NCBI GenBank assembly: GCA_030248195.1
Contig: JASAND010027795.1
Span: 1-64,000 of the forward strand
Length of the DNA: 64,000 bases
Source: Trissonchulus latispiculum
Lineage: Eukaryota > Nematoda > Enoplea > Enoplida > Ironidae
Direction of reading: 5' to 3'
A model generated the notes under the pieces. That model had not been told where the DNA came from, did no database searches, and worked only from the letters and a program-made list of their open reading frames with translations. Positions 34,301 to 58,379 of the stretch are shown here, piece after piece; within the stretch, counting starts at the first letter, position 1, and each line of letters opens with the position of its first letter. Made by a program: the position numbers and the translations under genes.

Positions 34301-37300
34301 TGGTGTGAAGATCGTTTTTGGAAAAACTCTAAAACATCCAATCTGCTATAATCATTATTGTATTGCTTGAAGAAATAAGCTCTAAGCAATGCATAAATTA
34401 ATGCAGTCATATATCATCACAGAAAAATACCGAAACTGTCGTTTTTGTCCAAAATCCTCTGAAAGATTGAAAACAGCGTAATAAACTATAGTCTCGCTAA
34501 CTAGCAGGTACTGTTACCGTAGGTACTCTACAAGAAATCAGCCATCTCTGATTCCCTCTTTGGGTACTTTTCTTTAGTTGTGTCGCTTCTGATCATGCAA
34601 TAACCATGGCAAATATTCTTGGGGGGCTCTGTACCTGTTTTAACCCAATTTGTTCCTGCCCTTGTACCTTGCCTCAAATCTAGGGGGAGGGTCCAAGCAA
34701 AAGTTTTTCTAGTAGAAACGTAAGTTTTGCAGATTTTAAGCAAATTTAGTTTTGAAAACTTTTTTAGGCTTTAGCAAATTTTTATGATTTTTGCTAAATT
34801 TTGCGTCAATTTTTAGTTTGACCTGTCTTTCCTGGAAATGTCCCTTCCTTGCCCCTTGGCCCTGAGTTTGCTAGCCATTGTAGTGAACCTTATATTTGTC
34901 AGGGGTTTCGGACCCCCCCATACCCCCGCCTTGTTAGAGTGTGCCCCTGATTAGATCCTTTATCGCTGGCTGTTATGTGCACCATTGGCCATACCTTTGA
35001 ATTATAGTGCATAACGGAACCATAATCATAGGGAGTACTGTAGGTTTTACAGAAGGGGCATTCGGCAAAATCGCCCATCTTCTGCACATCCACGTTGTTC
35101 CACTGGACTTCAATGAAATACCGTCTGTCCGGGCGTGACTGTTCGTGTTCAACGCCCAGGGCATGAGCCAACTCATGACTCAGAACACCGAACTGAAAAT
35201 AGGTAAAAATGGAATTTTGAGTGTTTTAGTGTGCTGGCAGTAATTGAATTCTAATTCTAAATTCCGGTTATTAATGTTGAGCAGTAGAGTGATAGCCAAC
35301 GGTCACTGTTCAAGTCTTTCAAAAAAGTCTAACTTTTCGGCCTTTCCCTGGTACTCAACTTTCCGGTTTTTTATAATACGCTCCGTTTTCTCTCAGCAAT
35401 TAAGTAAAGCTACAAGCTTTTGACTGGTCTTATCCAGTTATTTAAAAATGTGAATTTTTTAATCCTTTGCGTCAGGGTCAGACTGATCCAGTAAATAGTG
35501 AACCATATTAACCAGTTTAACTCGGTTCGCGTACGGTCCCTAATGTTTTACAAAACTATCCATTGTTAAAGGTTTGCTGAGATTTTCCCAACCCTTTTAC
35601 TTATTAGAACAACTGACTTCATTTTTAATAATTTCTACAAAATTCGTGGTTGTGATTATATATTGTTCCATGCAGAATAGTAAATGATTTACTCGTTCAC
35701 AGTTAAAGCCAACATGAATAGGCTGCGCTCCTCCAATCATCCCATGATAAGACGAACATCTGAAATAAGAATTAATAAGAATAATTAATAACAAACTAAA
35801 AACCAATAATAAAGTGATATTTACTACTACAAAGTAATTCAAAGTCATTATTATCTTAAGTTTTCAAGTTATTGTTATATTATCTAGGCTTCTCAAAATT
35901 AGAAGCCTGTTTTAATGCGCATTTTTCATGATACAGTATGCGCTTTCTTATGCACTTATTACTGTACCTACACAAGCGCACATATGTGCTAAACAGTTAA
36001 GCTAAAGTTCTGTTTGCTGCTAGAAAAAATTGCTAAAAACTTGCAGCTGAAACACATTATGCGCTTTAAAAATGCGCATATTGTCAAATATTTTTGAGAA
36101 CACTCCAAGGTGGACAAGGGGGGGAAAGGGGGGGGGAAATTCCCCAACTCGGCGAAGTCGCCCACAAGGGGTCGCGAAATTGCTCCCACAAGGGGTAACA
36201 AAATTGGCCACAAGGGGTAAGAAAATTGCCCAAAAAATAGGTTTTACGACTAAAATTTCCAAAAATTTTCCGGCTTCGCCGGAATTTTTCACTTCACAAT
36301 TACTATTTTTAACTGAAAAACGTCCGAAAAACGTGTTTTAGTTAAAAAATTGCCGTTTTTTGCTAAAAAATGGCCAAAATAGCTTAAAAATCGCTTTCAA
36401 AAGTACCCCTAAGAAAAATCGCTCTCACAAGGGGTACCCAAATTTGCTTCCACAAGGGTCAGTGAAATTTGACCTCCCGCTCAGGTATGGAACACTCCAA
36501 CATTTTGTTACTATATATCGAAGAGGAAATGTAAAAAAACTAGTTAAACTTCATCACCCAATTAAATCTGTAGAAAGTAGGTCTAATCTAACCCTGGTTT
36601 TTTGTCGAATACAATGTAGTTTGAGGGCAGTTGAGCATCGTTTCCTGTCTTGATAAAATTAAAGCAAGTATGAGATTGCCAGAATAAAATAGCCTCGTCC
36701 ACAGCTTTTACTGTGAGATCATCGGAACCTAAATAAACACTATGTTACAGTTAATGTTAGGTACGTAATTGTTGTAATAAGACTTCTGAATTCGATATGT
36801 TGTATTTTGTATTCTCAGAATGTAAACTAGAATATACTGTCATCCAGCTAACCAAACCAGACTTAACCCTTAAGGGCAGGGCTGACTCATCCTAAGAAAT
36901 TAGAAATTTATTGCATTATTATAAACACCATGCTCGGAAATGTTTCCTATGAAGTATATATAAAAATCGGTTCCATTCCAGCCTAATTAATTGCTACTTT
37001 TTCTTACCAGCTTCCCTGTCAAAGGTATAGGTAATGGAGGTGGGCCACCTCTGACTGAGATCAGGGATAACCTGGCGCCTGTATCGGTTTCCCGGCTGCC
37101 GCTGGATAACGACGCCTGTCCGTCGCATGGAAAATCGCAGCATTTTATCCATCTGTAGCGGATCCAGCCAAAGATCTCCGCTGAAAAACATCGAATCATC
37201 ATTTTGATCCTGAAATAACAAAAAGCCAAATCTTAAAAAGAGATAGATCCTTACATTGTGACAGCAATACACGAAGTTAAAGTTTTCCCCAAAAACAGAC

Positions 37301-38817
37301 ATGCTTACAAAGGTTATCAGCATTGAATCAATAGCGAAGATAAAATTAATGTTGATAAGCACACGTTAGATACAAATCACTAAATTTACATCTACATTCC
37401 AGAGAAAAAGCCTAAAATAGGCATTATTCCTTAGTTGACCATTAAGAGCTGTATTAGTAATAAAACGACTGAAAAAGACTGCTGACTGACCTCTATCCCA
37501 ACGTCTGTGACATTGCAATGTTCACCCATTAGCACTTTCAGATAGGGCCTTTTCACATGACTGTAGGTTATGTTTTCCAGACAGTGAGTCTTCACTGACT
37601 GGCCATTCTGTAAGGTCAGTGGCTCCAGGAAGGTTTGATGATGCTGTCGAAAGGTTATGTTGGCATTGATAGCTTCCAGTGAGAGATAGGGCGACGCTGA
37701 GCTGCAGGAAACGGATGCCTAAAATAAAAATACCGTTAATGCTATTAATCCAAGGACATTAATTAATTAATTTGTCGAGTTTGTGACAGACATCCATTTA
37801 CCTGATTTCACCAAACTCTACTGAGAGTATACAATACTCCATAATATTTTTAGCCCACTCCGTTCAAGTGTTCAAAAAATGTACCATTGGGCCAATTCAA
37901 TGAACCAAGTCTAAAATCGTTAACTGAAAATGTCAAAATTAAGTAATACACAATGTTTTAGAGTAATTTGCCCAGGTAAACCAAACCATTAATTATTTTG
38001 TTAGAAATCAAGTTAGGTTGAAATACTCCTACTTAGCAACTTTTCATTACCACATTTCCACAGAATCTGGACACGAAAGCGCAACACTCTGGACAGTCTT
38101 TCTGACACTGTCGGCGTCGGTGGCAGCAAAGCTCGCCTGAGGGAACGTAGGAGTTACCTGAGCCAGGATTTCGGAATGATTGCTAAAAGAAAAGTTATCA
38201 GGAATTAGGACGCCAAAATGCGACACCTCCCTACACGAGATGACACAAATTTGGCTTCTGTTTATAAATTTGCACTGTTAAGCTAATCTATGCACATTCT
38301 ATGCTAAATAACGCAACCTGTGTGGCTGAATTATTTGAACAAGTGAAGATTCCTATGGTCCGTTGGTCCGTGAGTAATTGCTCGATGGAATTTTAGTCCA
38401 AGGTCAGAATGAAATGATACGTATGTAGGCATTCAGATAACAATTTCGCATTACTTTTACGATCAAACAAAAGTGCACGAGTCTCATGAAAATTCACAAA
38501 CACATAAAATTAAGTAACAAAGGTTTACTTAAATGTAAACAGACAGCTTTAAGTGTGCACAATTTCTACAGTTCTAACTCAAATCCCTCTACAAAAGAGT
38601 GTCTTACATGCACAAAATTGGAACAGTTCAAATTGTAGTACTGGCAGCTCTCATGGACGCCCTCTGAGAGACATTTGAACCGCTCAAAGGTACAGGTCAG
38701 TCCGGCCCCAGCGACCACGGCTGCCGGGGAGGGCTCAGCGGAAACTGTAGACTCTACAGTAACAGAGGACAGTACCAGTAACAGGAACAGGGCGACAAAA
38801 GTGCGGTAAATATACAT
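25386..38817 (-). CDS. Secreted astacin-family metalloproteinase (astacin-EGF-CUB-PAN-TSP1-MAM-PAN)
   Basis: Nineteen exons, in transcript order: 38817-38608, 38182-38051, 37718-37491, 37209-37008, 36728-36593, 35759-35693, 35192-34995, 34328-34202, 33719-33591, 32929-32820, 32053-31920, 31706-31579, 31364-31092, 30682-30495, 28321-28138, 27770-27644, 27363-27141, 26425-26305, 25669-25386. Every junction is GT..AG and all phases join, giving 1066 residues. Signal peptide 1-23; Cys-rich region 40-115; pro-region with the FSGD inhibitory motif near 199-202 and a basic RYRR site near 232-235. Astacin domain about 240-433: zinc site HELAHALGVEH at 331-341 followed by EQSRPDR, Met-turn SVMHY at 384-388. 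EGF 436-472; CUB 481-598; PAN/apple-like 605-690; TSP1 698-752 (WSVWGVCSANC); MAM 772-961; PAN-like 981-1066. It should be an active zinc endopeptidase outside the cell, directed by its C-terminal modules. Introns are full of mobile elements, but no exon is disrupted. Confidence 0.9.
25787..26063. mobile_element. Short inverted-repeat element in intron 18
   Basis: Ends GGGCCGCGTTGCAAAAGATTCT and, in reverse, GGGTCGCATTGCAAAAGAATCTT. The inside carries further CTTAAG and GGAG-rich inverted pairs. There is no coding capacity. The target duplication is unclear. Confidence 0.65.
26591..27031. mobile_element. CAAGAGT-type element, 441 bp, exact 7-bp duplication
   Basis: Ends CAAGAGTACATAATAGATAA and (reverse) CAAGGTACATAATACATAAG, then GAGTGTGACA on both sides. 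ATATAAT flanks it at 26584-26590 and 27032-27038. It shares CTAACGGCCCACC and GCAATTGCGTACCTAGTGGA with the element at 47975. Its core holds a dense GGCCGGCC palindrome cluster (26741-26831). It lies in intron 17 of the metalloproteinase gene. Confidence 0.85.
28649..29571. repeat. 923-bp foldback with 55-bp subterminal repeats
   Basis: Arms run inward from ATTATTCGGTATGTGCACACC. Each arm starts with four tandem units containing AAAATGCATCTACTTCGG and TATGTGCACACCTTAC, then a unique stretch. The turn is near 29100. Frames over it are repeat artefacts. It lies in intron 14 of the metalloproteinase gene. Confidence 0.85.
29590..30323. mobile_element. CAAGAGT-type foldback, 734 bp, exact 7-bp duplication
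   Basis: Ends CAAGAGTGCATAA and (reverse) CAAGAGTCCATAA; CTTATAG flanks it at 29583-29589 and 30324-30330. Long arms carry GCGTAACGGTGCTCCGACCA, then a minisatellite of CCCCGTTTGGTGGGGGG units pointing inward on both sides. A second copy in opposite orientation is at 61725-62417. Intron 14 of the metalloproteinase gene. Confidence 0.9.
31519..31549. repeat. Solitary end of a CAAGAGT-type element
   Basis: GTCACACTATTATATATTAC followed by GTACTCTTG matches the end of the elements at 26591 and 47975. The other end was not found, so this is a remnant. Confidence 0.6.
36105..36480. repeat. CGGCTTCGCCG-family repeat copy
   Basis: Contains AATTTTCCGGCTTCGCCGG next to C- and G-runs and repeated CACAAGGGGT words. 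Related copies sit at 45050-45420, 47640-47945, 49060-49690, 55690-56020 and 57430-57835. It is in intron 5 of the metalloproteinase gene. Confidence 0.7.
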
Positions 38818-40189
38818 TGCCGTAAAGGCACACTGATTGGCTGTAGCATTCGGTGTAATCTGGTCCTGTTTTAGGTTAAACCTAAACTAGGCAAATAATA
38901 GAAAAGTTTGTAAACAAGCCGGCTTTTATCTATTTGCTGCAAGCAGCACGTGTGTAACAGTTTTAAAGTTAAATAAATTCTGTGTAGCACACATTGATAA
39001 AGTTGAAAATTTAAGAAGTTGACACGGAAATTACCGGTTGACTAAGACTTCTGAGAAACAACATAACAACTAATAACAAAAAAAACTAGCAGATGACTGG
39101 GTTGCTAAACTTATTAATAATTTTCATGCATGTGTGTGGGACTTACCAACCAGGATTTTTCCAGTTTAAGTCAAGTTAAAAACTGCAGAAATGATAAGTT
39201 AAATCTTCGGAATATTGAATAATCTGAAAAACACAGCACCTTGAGTTAGATCACTATCGCGGATAATGCGGATTTTATTCTCTAAAACTTTCTGAAACAG
39301 TCTTGCTGCAAAGCTGTCTGTCCTTTTATAGTAAACTTATGTAGCTAAAATGAAAGCCTACACAAAAGTACTTTTGGAGATTTATGAAGAAAACTCGCTT
39401 GGCGGCAACCTTTGACCAAACACAAACTTCGCCCGGTGCTGCAATAAAATTAGAAATAAAACAATTAAATGTTGCAAATAGAACTGCGAGTTTCTGGACT
39501 AAAAATGTCAAGTAGGTTGACAGCTCCTACGTAAATTTAATTCTTAGATCCAGTTTTGTTTCGTCATAAAATTTTAGACTATTACATAAATTTGTGACAG
39601 CTGAGTCACATCTTAAGCAAAACTTGTGACTTCTGTGCTGACTCAGCTAACAAAAGTGTGAAGCATTGTTTACATTTTATATTTGTCTATAAAAATGTTA
39701 AATTTAAAACAGAAGTTTTTTTATCACAAAAAACAAGTTCTCTGATGGTACCACAAATGTTTGACTATTCCAAAAAGAATGTAGCAGATCTGAGAACAGA
39801 CATCTATAGTAGATTCGCCCAATGTGCGTCATACCCCAAAGTGCGTCACTCAGCCGTTTAAAGTAGTCTGGTGCACTACAGAATGGAAGATATCCTAAAG
39901 TTTTTACATTTCTGAGCAGGTCTATTCAAGCTCTATGCAATGGTGTAAAAAATATTTCCTAAAAATGTTGTGAGCGTGCACAATACTACAAAATTCAATA
40001 TACTTTGAATAAAACAAACACCCGTTGTCCGCCAAAGTTTAAGCAATGTCCCAAATTCAGTTTTATGCACCTAACAACCATAATACCTAACAACTTTTAA
40101 AGTGTCAGCTATCAAATTGTAGTCGTAGTAGTAGTAGTAGTAGTAGGTAGTCACGTACAAATCAAATGAAAGAACAAACGAAACTAAGA
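38818..40189. other. Upstream region of the metalloproteinase gene
   Basis: No further exon is recognised. Any promoter should lie just above 38817, but no clear TATA box could be picked. A (GTA)n microsatellite lies at 40124-40146. Confidence 0.4.
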
Positions 40190-40346
40190 TTGTCACTACA
40201 GCACCTCCGACCCGAAAAATTCGGGCCCGAGGTGGGGATCGAACCCACAACCTTTGGCTGTCTAGGCCAACGCTCTACCGATTGAGCCTTCCGGGCACAA
40301 TCGAACCAAGCTTAAGTTGGAATTCGTTCCCAAACTGTAGTGAAAG
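40190..40346 (-). repeat. tRNA cassette, second type
   Basis: Inverted ends TTGTCACTACAG and CTGTAGTGAAAG enclose a tRNA-like body, a CCCGAATTTTTCGGGTCGGAG tail and an AAGCTTGGTTCGATTGT leader. Same layout as 17970-18120 with a different tRNA inside. Confidence 0.75.
40225..40296 (-). tRNA. tRNA-like gene (anticodon position AGA), cassette head
   Basis: Cloverleaf with acceptor GCCCGGA/CTCGGGC (five Watson-Crick pairs, one GU, one mismatch), D arm GCTC..GAGC, anticodon stem TTGGC/GCCAA, loop CTAGACA with normal U33, and T arm GTGGG TTCGATC CCCAC. The anticodon position reads AGA, but the short variable arm is wrong for serine, and the cassette setting suggests a tRNA-derived element. Confidence 0.4.
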
Positions 40347-42008
40347 TCCTGGATGTGGATGTAAACGCATAAAAAAATGTGAGAACCTCCTTTTTTCTGA
40401 TGGGGATTCTAACTTTTATCTTGACATGGGCCCATGAGGCCAGTTTGTTGAATCTAGATGATATTCAGCGACCGCACATCCTCATGCACGCATTTTAGCA
40501 GTCATACTTTTGTCCTGTATCCCGTTGATGGAAAGACTCACTGCTTTTACGCTTCTTGAACAAACCTAGCTTGACCAACCGACCCATCTAAGCTATCCCA
40601 ACACCAGAAACATCTTTCGTTGGAAACAAAATTATTTTAAGTAAACTAAAGCAATTTCGCATCCCAGCGTTCCTAATTCGCTAGTCTCGCAGGGTTTTCT
40701 CAAGTCTAGTGGGCGACAGAGAAAATGCAGTGTAGCTCAAACGAGGTAAAAGACAGAAAGGGCAATAAAACTTCAAGGGCGTTTCCAAACTATGGCCTAC
40801 CTTTTGGACAAGTGCATTTAAGTGCCAAGCAAATTGTCCGAATATGAACTTTACCTATCTATATAAATAATCACCATATTTTTAATAATAATTATTATAT
40901 TTATCGACAGTTTAAATCAACAAAACATAAGACTACATAACGAACATCATACCACATTCAACAGTAACACAATATTACTAATAATAATAATACAACACAT
41001 ACATGCACTGCACATTTTATTTATAGCACAAAAATTGGCCACAAAATATATTCTACCAATCCAAATCACAAATGTCTACAATAATAGAATACCTAAATCA
41101 TAATAATAAATAATGTTAATTAACATAGGAATTAACAGGCCAATATTTTTGCCTTTCAAATAAGTATAGTCCTGCTTTGTCATTGCACTTTGGTATCAGG
41201 TATCAGCTAATCCCAATTAACTATAAAGTCAGACAAGTAATAAAACTGTACAAAATGCTGTCAGCAAGGACCAATACAAAAATCACAGAAATCAATTGTT
41301 CGCACTAAACTAAATGAGTATATAGAAGAATCCAGAGAAAAACCAGAAACAAGAGAATAATAATAAGTAAACTGCAGTGTCTACGATTTTAAGATATAAA
41401 CTTAAACTTTAAGACAAATAAAGAGTTAAATCATCGTCTAAAAGAATTCAATTCTAGAAATAATACTCAGCAACAAAATACAATCTGAACGGGCACAAAA
41501 TAAAACCGAGTCGTTATTGCTTTGCAAACCCTTCGATAGTATATAAATTAAAACTTCAACTAGTACACTACCGCAAACAAGAAACGAACGACTGGAGAAT
41601 GATTTTGCTGGGACATTGGTGGCTTAAAAATAGTTTGGAATTTGAAAATTTTTAAAATTTCAAGAGTATATATCCCACAATAATAGTACGGTTGCTTAAA
41701 TTTGATTTTTATCAAAAACATTCGATTTTGCGAATTCGATAACATTTTGTTTCTGTGGACATAATTTCATAAATTTAATTTCCTAAAATTTTAAAATTTT
41801 CTTACTTTTCCAAATCCTATAGATTCCGCGCCCCTGGAACCAGAAACTCCGGTTGATCCTTGTACACGACGCCAGCTAAAAGAAGAGCTTTATATAATTT
41901 AAGTTAATGTATGTAGGCGAAGAAAAGTAAGAGTAAGTGAAAATGGAAACAAAAAAGAATAGCGTTAATTATAGGGGACTGAGGACTAGCTTAAAATAAA
42001 TACAAAAG
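40347..42008. other. No gene recognised
   Basis: Very AT-rich; no conserved protein motif. AAT/AATA-rich low-complexity sequence at 40860-41110. Confidence 0.5.
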
Positions 42009-43343
42009 ACTAAAGACTGACCAAAAATGTAGAAAGCGAAATTGTTTTCTTTATATCTCAAAAACGCTTCAAGATAGCTACCACAAAGTATATATTTTCT
42101 GAACCGGACTGATGAGATCTTTCTTTCCGTGAAATTTTTTTAAAATTTCCCGTGCGATTTCAAAGGGCGCCGCTTTTATATGTACAGAAGGATTCGTACA
42201 TGGTACTGCAGCGATTTTTTCACGAAAATTTTCCCCTTGTATGAAAGTGCTACACACCAAATTTCAACTTTTTTGGCTGAAAATTGCGTGAGTTATTCAA
42301 TTTTTTAGATTTTCAAAATCCTTTGATCTTTGCCGCTTTTTCGACTTTGACTGGTTATTACTCGCGACTCGCTCAACGGAAAAAATTTTCGATTAGATTT
42401 TCAGGACCGCCTGGGCGTTCGCTTTCACCCGATATAAGTGAGATTTCAAAATTTGAAAGTCGATTTTTTTGAAAAATACCACTTTTTGGCCCAAAATTTC
42501 GACATAGCGAGTCCAGCAAAAGTGAGTAAAAATTACATCATCATAAAGTCCATCCTAAGCTGAATCCAACGATATAAAGTTTTTGTGGCTACGACTTACA
42601 TTGCGTCCGCAATGAATTTTTAAACAATTTCCCTTTTCAGCTGGTTTTTGGCTCCCTTCGATGTTGCCGCCTTGATTTGCCTGAACCAGTGTAAACTAGC
42701 AAAAACCAGCCGAAAAAGGGAAATTGTTTAAAAATTCATTGCGGATGCAATATAAGTCGTAGCCACAAAAACTTTATATCGTTGGATTCAGCTTAGATTG
42801 GACTTTATGATTATGTAATTTTTACTCACTTTTGCTAGACTCGCTATGTCGAAATTTTGGGTCAAAAAGTGGTATTTTTCGAAAAAAATCGACTTTCAAA
42901 TTTTGAAATCTCACATATCGGGTGAAAGCGGAAGCCTAGGCGGTCCCGAAAATCTAATCGAAAAATTTTTCCGTTGAGCGAGTCGCGAGTAATAACCAGT
43001 CAAAGTCGACAAAGCGGCAAAGATCAAAGGATTTTGAAAATCTAAGAAATTGAATAACTCACGCAATTTTCAGCCAAAAAAGTTGAAATTTGGTGTGTAG
43101 CACTTTCATACAAGGGGAAAATTTTCGTGAAAAAATCGCGGCAGTACCATGTACCAATCCTTCTGTACATATAAAAGCGGCGCCCTTTGAAATCGCAAAG
43201 GAAATTTCAAAAAATTTTTCACGAAAAGAAAGATCTCATCAGTCCGGTTCAGAAAATATATACTTTGTGGTAGCTATCTTGAAGCGTTTTTGAGATATAA
43301 AGAAAATAATTTCGCTTTCTACATTTTTTGGTCAGACTTTAGT
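42009..43343. mobile_element. 1.3 kb foldback with 7-bp target duplication
   Basis: Two arms of about 640 bp, nearly perfect reverse complements, meet around 42680. Outer ends ACTAAAGACTGACCAAAAAT. Flanks ACAAAAG (42002-42008) and ACAAGAG (43344-43350) match at six of seven bases. Frames in the arms are mirror images and not genes. Confidence 0.85.
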
Positions 43344-43350
43344 ACAAGAG

Positions 43351-44036
43351 GCAGTGCTATGTATTAGCGCATCGATTAAAAAACTCCTCGTCAAATTAAA
43401 ACGGTTAGTTACTGGGAGTTGTCGACAAAATAATTTCCAGTAGTCACAAATTATCCAATTGCTGAAATTAAGGCTGAATAGTTTAACGTTTAAGTTTAAG
43501 TACAGTACAGACGGTAATGTATACACGACAGTGTAGTAAACGGAGCACAACACAGTTACAACGGTTTATACTGAAATTTAGGTACAGCACCAAAAATTAC
43601 AAAATAAAGCACAAAAATCGACCAACAAAGTCAAACTTAAGCGAACAAAATACAGATGATAATATACGAGGGAATGCTATAAACGACCCTAGCATATAAT
43701 GCGCAATCGACCCCACAAAACAGATAAATTTTGCAGCAAGCAACAAAGCAAATTCGATAATGAATATCCAAAATAATTAAATTTTCAGTATCAATCTTAG
43801 CAAGTAAGATAGGATAAAAATTTCTGAAACATTTATCTTAAAAAAAGAATAATGTCAGCCAATCCTGATGCAATCACAAAACCGAAATCATTTTAAATCA
43901 CAGATACGTACAAGTAAATATTACACAGCATATAATCACGAATCCAAATTTTCTATCATAAAAATTAATTAATACTCAAAAAGAATATGGGGGAAGGGGG
44001 GGGGGTAGGAAGGCAAGTGATGAAAAACTGGATTCA
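43351..44036. other. 3' flank of the V-ATPase gene
   Basis: AT-rich; no canonical AATAAA was found close to the stop on the minus strand. A G-run lies at about 43990-44010. Confidence 0.4.
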
Positions 44037-55594
<11,558 letters not shown>

Positions 55595-55689
55595 CTAAAA
55601 AACAAAGAAAAATAAAATACACAAACACATAACAACAACTTACGTAATGTCCTGGACCACTTCCACGAGAAAGAAACAAATCATTTGAG

Positions 55690-56020
55690 AGGATTCCCGT
55701 TCCAAAAAATGCTGGCTTATTGTTGCTTCGGGGGGAGAGGTGAGGGCCCCCCGCCGCGACCCCCCCCTAACCCAACAAACTCCAAACGTTACCATTTTTA
55801 CCCTAAAATATTGAAGAATTCTCCGGCTTCGGCGGATTTTTAACGAAATTTTCGCTATTCTAGCTTAAAAATCCCTAAAATTAGTTATTTTTAGCGATTT
55901 TTGGCAATTTTTGAACGAAAAACTTTAAAATTAGCAATTTTTTTCAAAAATATGTCCCCATTTTTGGTGAGCCATCGAGCCCCCCCCCATAAATTTTGGC
56001 CTAAAAATAAGCCAGAAATG
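55690..56020. repeat. CGGCTTCGCCG-family repeat copy
   Basis: Starts GGGGGAGAGGTGAGGGCCCC, holds TTCTCCGGCTTCGGCGGA near 55822 and ends near a C-run at 55981. The A/T-rich half repeats TTTTTGGCGATTTT-type words. Confidence 0.6.
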
Positions 56021-56234
56021 CAAAGTGCTGCTAAGAATCCCGTATATCTACCAAAAAAAGTTTTCGGTAAACTCTCGTTTTTGAAACTTGGCGTGAATTT
56101 GTTATCCAAGGACTCAAATTACAACGAGTACAACGGACAGATGAGTAAATTGGACACTTCTCAACGTGTCCGGACGGATAGATAAATTATGCATGTGCGC
56201 ATACAGATAGATCAGATTAGAGAAATTTTAGATA

Positions 56235-57306
56235 TAGTCAGGGGGGGGGAAACATGAATAGGGAAGCAAGCCTACAACTTTTTCTCCGTTAGGATTTTGA
56301 TCGGTTTGAGTATACTGTCATGTACCGTGGGCAAATACCTATCCAATCGTATATTCAAACTTCTCTTATACCTCTCTCAGCTTTGGCGATAACAGGATTT
56401 GTCCATGTTTTTTACCCGCAAATCGGGGAAAAACATGGTGCGGGGAAAAACATGGCCCGGATTTCTACCAACCAACCATTTAGGGTGCTTTAAAAGCGTT
56501 GTTTCAGCTGTTTAAAAGTGCAAACCACCTAGGCACCTTATTTAACCCTACTGAAAGCTTCAAAACCGACTTTTTGGTCAAAATGCCAAATCCGCTGTAC
56601 CTAACCAGTTTGGACATGAAACCTGCTGGGAACTGGCCATAATATGCAGAATACCGCTAAATAAGTTAGTTGTATTAAAAATTGCAATATCCCACCAAGT
56701 TTTTTGAAAATTTTCATTTTTACCATTGAAACTTATAAAACCTAGCATGTTGATGCTGCAAATCAAATTTTCGAGCTAGAAGCTTCAACAATGCCCAAAG
56801 TTGGCATATTTTGAGTTTTTTGTCGTTTTAAACATTCTCTTTCTCACATAGAAGCATTAGTTATCGCTTCTTCCTGAAGTCATACGCAAAAACATATGAA
56901 GAATTTGGTCACCATGTCTTTTCCCTGGTCTAGTGGACCCCATGTGGGAGAAAAACATGGTCAAACCAACAGTTGACGTAGGGGAAAACCACTATTGCCA
57001 TGTGATAGAGCAAGTCAAATTATGCCCGCATGCCAATTTATAGTAGCCAACGTTGGATAGTTGGTTAGATATATAGTTGCAAACTTTCGAAAATCCTTAG
57101 CATTTTGGCCCATTTTGGGAGGTCAGCTTTGGTCAAGTACTGTGCTTACAGATTCGAACTCAGAAACCAATCTGGTACTGTAGGGTATACTTCTAGACTT
57201 GCTCTTTCTAATGGGCTATACTAGGCAGCTGCAACTGCTATGGTTGGGGAGTAGGCGACCATGTTTTTCCCCCTCTTTTCCGGCATGTTCCCCCCCCCCC
57301 TGACTA
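56235..57306. mobile_element. 1.07 kb element with TAGTCAGGGGG ends
   Basis: Inverted ends TAGTCAGGGGGGGGGAAACATG flanked by TA on both sides (56233-56234, 57307-57308). The word GGGGAAAAACATGG recurs inside in both directions (56410-56450, 56945-56965, 57255-57280). No coding capacity. Confidence 0.7.
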
Positions 57307-57429
57307 TAATAAATTAATTTACTCATCTGTCCTGACAGATTGCGATAATTGTAAAAGTGGAGCTATCTGCCTGCGCACATGAATGTCTGATGAATACTGA
57401 TCTGTCCGGACACTTTCAGAAGTGTCCGA

Positions 57430-57835
57430 TTTTTTTGTCCTGGGCTTTTTCTAGGCGAAAAAAATGGGGGTGGGGAGAGTGGGGGGACCCAAAAGTGGTG
57501 GGGGCGAGAATCTAAAGTGTTCTAAAATTGCTAAAAATGCAGTAAAAATAGCCTGTTTGCTACATATATATACTGCTGTAACTATGCTTAAAAGTGCTCA
57601 AAAATCGAGTTTGAGTACCAAAACAGACCATTTTAGACCAAAAAATTCGGGCGAAGCCGCATTTGAAAATTTTGACCAAAAATCCTGAAAATTTGGCATT
57701 TTCTGGGCACCTTATAGTGAGTGGGGGGGAAGCCCAAAAAATTGGGGGTGGGCCCGAGTGGGGGTGGGGGGAAGGGGTCGAGTGGGGGGGAACCCAAAAA
57801 GTGGGGGCGCCCCCCCCCAGTAAAAAAAGCCCAGA
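57430..57835. repeat. CGGCTTCGCCG-family repeat copy
   Basis: Contains TTCGGGCGAAGCCGC near 57647 and long G-rich flanks with GGGGGGAACCCAAAAAGTGG; closest to the copy at 49060-49690. Confidence 0.65.
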
Positions 57836-58379
57836 TTGTCTCCTCATAACATGTATATACTTATATTTGCATATACGTAAACTGTATACTGTGAACTTGT
57901 ATCATGGGGGAGCTCGGAGAGCCCCCCATAATATGAGCTATAAAGGCACTTTGCGGATTTGGAAAAGTGCTAATTAGGCATAACTAATCAACGGGAAGGA
58001 ATTAAGAGCTAATATTTACATTTTTGAAATCTCCAGGCCAAGAGCTTTCGAATGATACCAAACTTGCCCGGAAAAAATGAACTTTGAAAAAATCTACTTT
58101 CTCTTACGGGTTTGAAAGTCGGGTTTTTTCCTCTGTATTCAGCATGATTTTTCCATTTTTCTGTTAACAGGATTTTTGGAACTGCACATGGGAAACATTT
58201 TTCTGTACTATTTTTTGATTACCTAGGCAATGGTACTTAGCAAGTTTATGGTTTTTCCTGAATTTGGATCTGGTTCGATTTTTACAGATGGTCCAATATA
58301 TATGGAAAAAATAGCGTTTTTGGACACCTGCAAGCTGAAAGTTTGAAAATAGTCTAAAAACGGGCAAAAACAGCGTTTT
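57836..58379. other. No gene recognised
   Basis: AT-rich sequence between a repeat copy and the satellite array; no first exon of the V-ATPase gene was found here. Confidence 0.4.

Noticed and set aside
42078..43293. Two similar 60-residue frames facing each other
   Set aside because: They are the same arm sequence of the foldback read on each side.
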